Shown here piece after piece: positions 8,535 to 19,100 of a stretch of DNA of 64,000 bases. The notes beneath the pieces are model-generated. The model saw only the letters and a list, made by a program, of their open reading frames with translations, ran no database searches and was not told the DNA's origin. The position numbers were made by a program, and so were the translations under genes. The stretch is from UBA7330 sp043554545 (GTDB lineage Bacteria; Bacteroidota; Bacteroidia; Cytophagales; Cyclobacteriaceae), in NCBI GenBank assembly GCA_043554545.1, contig CP121337.1:1674001-1738000 (forward strand), written 5' to 3'. Every line of letters begins with the position of its first letter. The first letter of the stretch is position 1.

Positions 8535-10160
8535 ATGAAACAGTTATTTTCATTACTCATATTATTTTTTCTTGCCAGTTTCTCCCTGATGTCGCAAAAC
8601 TCGGTAGGTATAAATACCAATACACCTAATTCGAACGCGGCATTGGAAGTGGCTTCACCCGGGAATAATCAAGGTTTTCTCGTACCCAGGTTAACTTCTG
8701 CTCAGCGAACATCCATGGTGCTTAATAATAACAGAGATAGGGGTATGATGGTTTATGACATTACACTCAATCAATTCTATCACTGGAGTGGAACTAACTG
8801 GAAAGCAGGTTTGGGCGTACTAGGAGAAACTGCGGCTTCAGGCGATTTGAATGGGACATTCCCAACCGTCTTTATCAATGACGACGCAGTTGGTACTGCA
8901 GAACTAACAGATGTGGCTGGTAACGTAGGCACTTTTGGTGCAGCCAATGATTCGACCATCCTTGAAGTGACTGTAGATGTGGATGGCAGAGTGACCGGGG
9001 TTACTGGGAAATCGGTCAGGGTTGGGACGAGCAACATTTATGATGCGTCGATATTAGATGATGACATCGCCAACACAACCATCACAATTTCCAAATTTGA
9101 TCCTGAAGGTAATACAGATAAGGTATTGGCCATTGATGCTACTGGAGGAATTTACTGGGAAGATCGTTCTGCTTTTACCTCTTCCAGTTTAGTAACAGAC
9201 AATATCTACATTGGGGATGCCGATAATACTGCTGAAGGCCTGCCTGTGGGCGGTGATGTTACAGTTACGAATGACGGTACACAAGCAGATTTTCAGTTAG
9301 GATCTGGTGTAGTGACCACTACGGAAATTTTAGATGAAACTATTCAAAGTGCTGATATTCAGGATGGTAGCATTGCATCTGTTGACATTTTAGACGAAAC
9401 CATTGAAGCAACGGATATCAATACCGGGGCAGTTACCACCAGTGAGATTCTGGACGAAACGATTGCAATCGATGATATTGGAACAGGTGCAGTAGCATCA
9501 GATGAAATTGTTGATGAGAGTATTGAGGCTATTGATATAAATACGAGTGCTGTAACCACTGATGAGATATTGGATGAAACGATTGCCATCAATGATATTG
9601 GAACAGGTGCAGTAGCAAGTGACGAGATTTTGGATAATTCAATTGATTCAGTGGATGTTAGAACTGGTGCAATCAGGTCAGATGAGATATTGGATGAGAC
9701 CATCAGAACCGAGGATATACAAAATTACGATGTAGCGATTGCGAACTCTGGGATTCTAAATGAAGACATTGCTGATAATGCAATTAATAATGTAAAAGTT
9801 CAACGAACCTCTTTGTTGGTTGACAGGCTTTTGGGTTCTAATGCGAATGATGGAAGAGCTGTTTTAGTTTCAGGAACATCTACGGTCACAATCAATATAC
9901 CAGGTTTTGGTCCTACTCCTTTTTATGTTCCAAATTGGGAATTAACCGATGCCAATTCTGTTCTGGTAACTGATGGTACAGGTAAAGTTGGCTTTGAAGA
10001 TAGAGGTGCATTTTCCCAGACAAATTTGCTACAGGGAAATATGTTTATCGGTACTTCGACAGGTACTCAACAGATAGGAGTAGCTATAACCGATCCTGAT
10101 AATCGTGGTGGTATTGTGATTGGTGGCCCTTCTGGATCTCAACACACAATTAATCAGTGA
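8535..10160 (+). CDS. tail-fibre-like surface protein, N-terminal part before a frameshift
   Basis: 541 residues ending at TGA 10158-10160. A signal peptide (MKQLFSLLILFFLASFSLMS) is followed by NSVGINTNTPNSNAALEVA and GFLVPRLTSAQRTSM, the usual opening of Bacteroidota secreted 'tail fiber domain-containing' proteins. Residues about 262-395 hold seven copies of a 20-residue repeat around EILDETI. The C-terminus (GNMFIGTSTG, GGIVIGGPSG) stops abruptly, while the reading frame that resumes at 10120 continues the same style with DDLWIEFGGRAIIQDNAVQG. I therefore read 8535-21885 as one gene of about 4,450 codons broken by a frameshift between 10120 and 10157. The upstream half alone would be a secreted stub without the C-terminal chaperone domain. 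The change may be real, a programmed event, or a sequence error. Confidence 0.8.
   Translation: MKQLFSLLILFFLASFSLMSQNSVGINTNTPNSNAALEVASPGNNQGFLVPRLTSAQRTSMVLNNNRDRGMMVYDITLNQFYHWSGTNWKAGLGVLGETAASGDLNGTFPTVFINDDAVGTAELTDVAGNVGTFGAANDSTILEVTVDVDGRVTGVTGKSVRVGTSNIYDASILDDDIANTTITISKFDPEGNTDKVLAIDATGGIYWEDRSAFTSSSLVTDNIYIGDADNTAEGLPVGGDVTVTNDGTQADFQLGSGVVTTTEILDETIQSADIQDGSIASVDILDETIEATDINTGAVTTSEILDETIAIDDIGTGAVASDEIVDESIEAIDINTSAVTTDEILDETIAINDIGTGAVASDEILDNSIDSVDVRTGAIRSDEILDETIRTEDIQNYDVAIANSGILNEDIADNAINNVKVQRTSLLVDRLLGSNANDGRAVLVSGTSTVTINIPGFGPTPFYVPNWELTDANSVLVTDGTGKVGFEDRGAFSQTNLLQGNMFIGTSTGTQQIGVAITDPDNRGGIVIGGPSGSQHTINQ
9318..9719 (+). repeat. seven 20-residue EILDETI repeats
   Basis: Within the N-terminal part the core [ED]I[LV]D[EN][ST]I-x3-D[IV] recurs seven times at exact 20-residue (60-bp) spacing, linked by segments such as GTGAVASD and NTGAVTTS. 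Unlike the downstream repeats these differ at many codons, so they are older. The alternating hydrophobic and acidic pattern fits stacked beta-strands of a fibre shaft. Confidence 0.8.
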
Positions 10161-13100
10161 TGATTTGTGGATTGAGTTTGGTGGTCGTGCAATTATTCAG
10201 GATAATGCTGTCCAGGGAGATGATATTGACGCAACGAATAACCCATTGAACATAGCAGGTACTGAAGTTATTTCGCTGACTACCTCAAGCAATGCTGGAA
10301 ACGACATTCAATTGAATGCCACTGCTGGAGAAATTGATCTAACTGCTGTCGGGCCCATTGACATCAACACTGCTGGTTCTTTTACCATTGATGGAGCAGC
10401 AGCTTCTACCATAACTACATCTGCCGGAGCCCTCACACTTGATGGTAATGATGGAGTTAATATTGATGGTAATGCTTCTTTGGTTGATGTTAGCTCTACA
10501 GGAGATGTGGATGTTAATGGTAACAATGTACTTATTGATGCAACCAATGGTGTAAGCATTGATGCGGGGGGAGCTTCTAATGTCGTCACATCAGGTGCAA
10601 CTAATACCCTAACCATTGGTACTTCTGGTGATGCACAGACGATCATTAACTCTGCTGGCACGGGAAATGATGCGGTTGATATCAATGCTGTTGGAGGTGT
10701 AGATGTAGACGCTACTGACGGAGATATTGCTTTAACGACAAACACCACAGGTATAGTGGCTATTGATGGAGTAGATGGTGTAACGGTCGATGGTACGGTG
10801 GTCAGCATTGATGGAACAGACAACACCAATGTGACGATGACAGCCAGTGATGCAGCGGATAAAGCTGTAACAATCGGCGCAACGAATATAGGAGGATTAG
10901 CTGATGTGGATATTACTGCTCAGGATGATATCAATTTAACGGCAGGAGGGAATGTAAACATCAGTGGAGGGATTGCCTTAGATGATCTTACCGTATCGGG
11001 AACCACGGACCTTCAGGGTAATACGACTATTGGAGATGATGGAACCAATGATGCACTGGATATTACAGCGGTTACTACGATTGATGGGGATGAGCTGACA
11101 GTAAATTCAACAAATACGACGATTAATTCAGCCAATGATGTATTGATTGACGGTGGAAATAGTTTTGACATTACAGGAGTCAATGCTTCAAGCATAAATA
11201 CTACGACGGGTACTCTGACTGTAAGTGGCGGAGCTGATACTGAAATCACAGCGGATCAAAATGTAAATATAACAGGGACCAATGCTGAAGTAAATATCAC
11301 TGGTGAGACGAATGTAGATGTAATAGCTAATACGGGAAATACGACTGTCACTTCAACAGCTGGGACAGTAGATATATCAGCAGGTACTGATGCAAGTGTA
11401 ACGGCGACAGATAATCTGACATTGGAGGGGACTTCAGCAGTGACCACGATCAATGCAGGTACGGATGTAAACATTACCGGTACTGATGGTGTGGCCATTG
11501 ATGCTTCGACCAATGATGTAACGATCACGGGTCAGACAAATGTAGCAGTAGCAGCAACCACCGGTGATGTGACATTGACATCAACAGCTGCAGGCGTAGA
11601 TATTATTGGAAATGAAGCTTCAGCAGATGCTGTGGTAATAGGTGCAGCGAATGCAGCAGGGGGTATAGACATTGATGCTGGTACAGCTGGTATTGATGCG
11701 ACTACCACTGGGCCCATCTCTTTGAATTCGGCAAATACTTCCAACCTGACACTTTCATCTGATGTAGCTGGAGCTACTGATTTAGACCTTATTGCTGAGA
11801 ACGTAAATGCAGGAGGTACTGCTGATGTGAATATTACTGCTGATGAGGACATCAATTTAACCGCGACGAATGGTGAAGTAAACATCAGTGGAGGGATTGC
11901 CTTAGATGATCTTACCGTATCGGGAACCACGGACCTTCAGGGTAATACGACTATTGGAGATGATGGAACCAATGATGCATTGGATATTACAGCGGTTACT
12001 ACGATTGATGGTGATGCTTTGACAGTGAATTCAACAAATACGACGATTAATTCAGCCAATGATGTATTGATTGACGGTGGAAATAGTTTTGATATTACAG
12101 GAGTCAATGCTTCAAGCATAAATACTACGACGGGTACTCTGACTGTAAGTGGCGGAGCTGATACTGAAATCACAGCGGATCAAAATGTAAATATAACAGG
12201 GACCAATGCTGAAGTAAATATCACCGGTGAGACGAATGTAGGTGTAATAGCTAATACGGGAAATACGACTGTCACTTCAACAGCTGGGACAGTAGATATA
12301 TCAGCAGGTACTGATGCAAGTGTAACGGCGACAGATAATCTAACATTGGAGGGAACTTCAGCAGTGACCACGATCAATGCGGGTACGGATGTAGATATCA
12401 ATGCTGGAACATCTGTTCAAATAGATGGAACGGACAATACCAATTTGACGATGACAGCCAATGATGCATTGGATAAGGCAGTAACCATTGAAGCCACGAA
12501 TGCAGACCTGGTTGGATTAGCAGATGTAGACATTACAGCAGATGACGATATTAATTTAACAGCAGGTGGGAATGTGAATATCAGTGGTGGTATAGCATTA
12601 GATGATTTGACTGTTACAGGGGCTACTGATTTACAGGGAAATACAACTATTGGAGATGATGGTACTGTTGATGTCTTAAATATCAATGCTATCACTACCC
12701 TTGATGGCACCAGTCTAACAATCACAGATGGTACCACAATCAATGCGAACAGTGATGCTATTAATCTGGGTGACGTGACTGGTGATCAGGTAACTGTAGC
12801 CGGTAACTTAGATGTTGAAAATGGTATTGATGTGACCGCAGGAGATGTAGATATTACTGATAACCTGAATGTAACGACTGATGCTGCTATCACAGGAAAT
12901 CTGGATGTAGATGGATCCACCACACTGGATCAGGTTACTATTGATACCAATGATGGACCTTTTGATGTAAGTGGTCCAGGTAACATTAATTTATCATCTT
13001 CTACAGGAATAATCGATGCAAGCTCAACCAACGACACTCCAGGAGCCATTTCACTATCCACCAATGGAGGTGTAACCGAAACTATTGCTATTACCAATAC

Positions 13101-16100
13101 ACAGGGTACTGTCGCCAATGCTGTTGACATCGACGCTACTGCCGGTGGAGTCGACATTAACGCTGGAACCGATGTTGCCTTAACAGCTGGAGATGCTATT
13201 GCTATCACCTCAACAAACGGAACAACCGTTACTGCGGGTGCTGCTTCCAGTATCACCACTTCAGCGGGCGCTCTATCCTTAACGGGTGAAGAAGGGGTGA
13301 ACCTTACCTCTACCACTAGTGGTGGTGTGATCGTAGATGCCAATACCGTAGGTAATGTAGAGGTCAATGCTGCCGCAGGACAGATATTAATCGGTGATGA
13401 TGCTGTCGATCAAAACATCGGAGTAGGTACTGATGGTAATCGCGTTATCACAATAGGTAATGCTAATACCGCTACAGGCCTGGATATCAGTTCTGGAGAC
13501 GGAGATGTAGATATCAACTCTACCAATGACATTAATCTTAACGCTACCGGAGCTGTAAATATTTCCGGAACAATCGGACTCGATAACCTGACAGTTGCAA
13601 ACCAGGCAGACCTGAACGGGGTAACCAATATTGGTGATGGTGATGGCGATGCCATCTCAATCGATGGAACCACAACTGTGGCTGGAGCATCACTAACCGT
13701 AGATGATGCAACAGTAATCAATGCGAACAGTGATGCTATTAATCTGGGTGACGTGACTGGTGATCAGGTAACTGTAGCCGGTAACTTAGATGTTGAAAAT
13801 GGTATTGATGTGACCGCAGGAGATGTAGATATTACTGATAACCTGAATGTAACGACTGATGCTGCTATCACAGGAAATCTGGATGTAGATGGATCCACCA
13901 CACTGGATCAGGTTACTATTGATACCAATGATGGACCTTTTGATGTAAGTGGTCCAGGTAACATTAATTTATCATCTTCTACAGGAATAATCGATGCAAG
14001 CTCAACCAACGACACTCCAGGAGCCATTTCACTATCCACCAATGGAGGTGTAACCGAAACTATTGCTATTACCAATACACAGGGTACTGTCGCCAATGCT
14101 GTTGACATCGACGCTACTGCCGGTGGAGTCGACATTAACGCTGGAACCGATGTTGCCTTAACAGCTGGAGATGCTATTGCTATCACCTCAACAAACGGAA
14201 CAACCGTTACTGCGGGTGCTGCTTCCAGTATCACCACTTCAGCGGGCGCTCTATCCTTAACGGGTGAAGAAGGGGTGAACCTTACCTCTACCACTAGTGG
14301 TGGTGTGATCGTAGATGCCAATACCGTAGGTAATGTAGAGGTCAATGCTGCCGCAGGACAGATATTAATCGGTGATGATGCTGTCGATCAAAACATCGGA
14401 GTAGGTACTGATGGTAATCGCGTTATCACAATAGGTAATGCTAATACCGCTACAGGCCTGGATATCAGTTCTGGAGACGGAGATGTAGATATCAACTCTA
14501 CCAATGACATTAATCTTAACGCTACCGGAGCTGTAAATATTTCCGGAACAATCGGACTCGATAACCTGACAGTTGCAAACCAGGCAGACCTGAACGGGGT
14601 AACCAATATTGGTGATGGTGATGGCGATGCCATCTCAATCGATGGAACCACAACTGTGGCTGGAGCATCACTAACCGTAGATGATGCAACAGTAATCAAT
14701 GCGAACAGTGATGCTATTAATCTGGGTGACGTGACTGGTGATCAGGTAACTGTAGCCGGTAACTTAGATGTTGAAAATGGTATTGATGTGACCGCAGGAG
14801 ATGTAGATATTACTGATAACCTGAATGTAACGACTGATGCTGCTATCACAGGAAATCTGGATGTAGATGGATCCACCACACTGGATCAGGTTACTATTGA
14901 TACCAATGATGGACCTTTTGATGTAAGTGGTCCAGGTAACATTAATTTATCATCTTCTACAGGAATAATCGATGCAAGCTCAACTAACGACACTCCAGGA
15001 GCCATTTCACTATCCACCAATGGAGGTGTAACCGAAACTATTGCTATTACCAATACACAGGGTACTGTCGCCAATGCTGTTGACATCGACGCTACTGCCG
15101 GTGGAGTCGACATTAACGCTGGAACCGATGTTGCCTTAACAGCTGGAGATGCTATTGCTATCACCTCAACAAACGGAACAACCGTTACTGCGGGTGCTGC
15201 TTCCAGTATCACCACTTCAGCGGGCGCTCTATCCTTAACGGGTGAAGAAGGGGTGAACCTTACCTCTACCACTAGTGGTGGTGTGATCGTAGATGCCAAT
15301 ACCGTAGGTAATGTAGAGGTCAATGCTGCCGCAGGACAGATATTAATCGGTGATGATGCTGTCGATCAAAACATCGGAGTAGGTACTGATGGTAATCGCG
15401 TTATCACAATAGGTAATGCTAATACCGCTACAGGCCTGGATATCAGTTCTGGAGACGGAGATGTAGATATCAACTCTACCAATGACATTAATCTTAACGC
15501 TACCGGAGCTGTAAATATTTCCGGAACAATCGGACTCGATAACCTGACAGTTGCAAACCAGGCAGACCTGAACGGGGTAACCAATATTGGTGATGGTGAT
15601 GGCGATGCCATCTCAATCGATGGAACCACAACTGTGGCTGGAGCATCACTAACCGTAGATGATGCAACAGTAATCAATGCGAACAGTGATGCTATTAATC
15701 TGGGTGACGTGACTGGTGATCAGGTAACTGTAGCCGGTAACTTAGATGTTGAAAATGGTATTGATGTGACCGCAGGAGATGTAGATATTACTGATAACCT
15801 GAATGTAACGACTGATGCTGCTATCACAGGAAATCTGGATGTAGATGGATCCACCACACTGGATCAGGTTACTATTGATACCAATGATGGACCTTTTGAT
15901 GTAAGTGGTCCAGGTAACATTAATTTATCATCTTCTACAGGAATAATCGATGCAAGCTCAACCAACGACACTCCAGGAGCCATTTCACTATCCACCAATG
16001 GAGGTGTAACCGAAACTATTGCTATTACCAATACACAGGGTACTGTCGCCAATGCTGTTGACATCGACGCTACTGCCGGTGGAGTCGACATTAACGCTGG

Positions 16101-19100
16101 AACCGATGTTGCCTTAACAGCTGGAGATGCTATTGCTATCACCTCAACAAACGGAACAACCGTTACTGCGGGTGCTGCTTCCAGTATCACCACTTCAGCG
16201 GGCGCTCTATCCTTAACGGGTGAAGAAGGGGTGAACCTTACCTCTACCACTAGTGGTGGTGTGATCGTAGATGCCAATACCGTAGGTAATGTAGAGGTCA
16301 ATGCTGCCGCAGGACAGATATTAATCGGTGATGATGCTGTCGATCAAAACATCGGAGTAGGTACTGATGGTAATCGCGTTATCACAATAGGTAATGCTAA
16401 TACCGCTACAGGCCTGGATATCAGTTCTGGAGACGGAGATGTAGATATCAACTCTACCAATGACATTAATCTTAACGCTACCGGAGCTGTAAATATTTCC
16501 GGAACAATCGGACTCGATAACCTGACAGTTGCAAACCAGGCAGACCTGAACGGGGTAACCAATATTGGTGATGGTGATGGCGATGCCATCTCAATCGATG
16601 GAACCACAACTGTGGCTGGAGCATCACTAACCGTAGATGATGCAACAGTAATCAATGCGAACAGTGATGCTATTAATCTGGGTGACGTGACTGGTGATCA
16701 GGTAACTGTAGCCGGTAACTTAGATGTTGAAAATGGTATTGATGTGACCGCAGGAGATGTAGATATTACTGATAACCTGAATGTAACGACTGATGCTGCT
16801 ATCACAGGAAATCTGGATGTAGATGGATCCACCACACTGGATCAGGTTACTATTGATACCAATGATGGACCTTTTGATGTAAGTGGTCCAGGTAACATTA
16901 ATTTATCATCTTCTACAGGAATAATCGATGCAAGCTCAACTAACGACACTCCAGGAGCCATTTCACTATCCACCAATGGAGGTGTAACCGAAACTATTGC
17001 TATTACCAATACACAGGGTACTGTCGCCAATGCTGTTGACATCGACGCTACTGCCGGTGGAGTCGACATTAACGCTGGAACCGATGTTGCCTTAACAGCT
17101 GGAGATGCTATTGCTATCACCTCAACAAACGGAACAACCGTTACTGCGGGTGCTGCTTCCAGTATCACCACTTCAGCGGGCGCTCTATCCTTAACGGGTG
17201 AAGAAGGGGTGAACCTTACCTCTACCACTAGTGGTGGTGTGATCGTAGATGCCAATACCGTAGGTAATGTAGAGGTCAATGCTGCCGCAGGACAGATATT
17301 AATCGGTGATGATGCTGTCGATCAAAACATCGGAGTAGGTACTGATGGTAATCGCGTTATCACAATAGGTAATGCTAATACCGCTACAGGCCTGGATATC
17401 AGTTCTGGAGACGGAGATGTAGATATCAACTCTACCAATGACATTAATCTTAACGCTACCGGAGCTGTAAATATTTCCGGAACAATCGGACTCGATAACC
17501 TGACAGTTGCAAACCAGGCAGACCTGAACGGGGTAACCAATATTGGTGATGGTGATGGCGATGCCATCTCAATCGATGGAACCACAACTGTGGCTGGAGC
17601 ATCACTAACCGTAGATGATGCAACAGTAATCAATGCGAACAGTGATGCTATTAATCTGGGTGACGTGACTGGTGATCAGGTAACTGTAGCCGGTAACTTA
17701 GATGTTGAAAATGGTATTGATGTGACCGCAGGAGATGTAGATATTACTGATAACCTGAATGTAACGACTGATGCTGCTATCACAGGAAATCTGGATGTAG
17801 ATGGATCCACCACACTGGATCAGGTTACTATTGATACCAATGATGGACCTTTTGATGTAAGTGGTCCAGGTAACATTAATTTATCATCTTCTGCAGGAAT
17901 AATCGATGCAAGCTCAACCAACGACACTCCAGGAGCCATTTCACTATCCACCAATGGAGGTGTAACCGAAACTATTGCTATTACCAATACACAGGGTACT
18001 GTCGCCAATGCTGTTGACATCGACGCTACTGCCGGTGGAGTCGACATTAACGGAGGCACAGGCGTAACCATCGGAGCAACCACAGGTGATGCAGCCATCA
18101 CTGCTACAGCAGGTGATGTAACTTTAACTTCAACAGCTTCTTCTGTCTCAGTGACTGCCAATGAGGCTGTGGCCAATGCGATTGCTTTGAATGCGGCCAA
18201 TGGCGGCATAGACATAGATGCTGGTACAGCCGGAATCAATGCCACAGCTACAGGAGGCCCAATCAGTTTGAATGCTACTAATACACAAGTAGCTAATGGC
18301 ACCTTCCAGCTAGCAACCGGAGCAACGGTAGATGATATTTCTACAATTGTTAGAGCAACAGGCTCGACTGACGATAACACACTAGTAACCGAAAAAGCGG
18401 TCCGTGATGCAATCACAGCTGAAGATCTCACCGATGGAATAGGAACAACAGCAGGTGCAAATGGGACTTCAGTAGATATTGGAGGTGGAACAGCTTTCAG
18501 TGCAGACAGGACAATCAGTGTTGCAGCAAACAGTCTGATTATTAATGACGGAGCAGCAGGAGGAGATCTTCAGGTCACTGACGGAGCTGGAAACACTTCT
18601 ACAATTGGTACAGGTGTCGTAACAGCGACTGGTTCCGTGCAAGGTTCTACCCTTACCGATGGTACTGCTTCTATCAATGCGGGTGCTATTACCGGTGCGA
18701 CAACTATTAATGCTACCGGTGCAGTGACAGCTGGTAGTATTGTCACGGCTGGTACGGTAGATGGTGCAGATGTTGGAGATATACAGACTTTAACGGGTGT
18801 GACTTCCGGCGCAACCAACCTAGGAACTTTCACAGGAACAACGATAGGAAACACGGCTACTATCAAAGGAGCACTGCAAACCTTGGAAACAGATCTTGAA
18901 AATCAAACCGATGATCAAACCGCTGCTGAAGTAACTTCTACAGCTACTGGTAACATCGCGGCTACTAATGTAGATGCAGCTATTGCTGAACTGGAAGCTG
19001 AAAAACTAGCGCTTGCAGGGGGTACAATGACAGGAGCTATCGATATGGGAACAAATGCTATCTCGAATGCGACAACTATTAATGCTTCTGGCGCTGTAAC

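Noticed and set aside
8390..8620. Minus-strand frame of 76 codons overlapping the start of the giant gene
   Set aside because: It is AT-rich, has no recognisable motif and overlaps a strong signal peptide coding region on the other strand.
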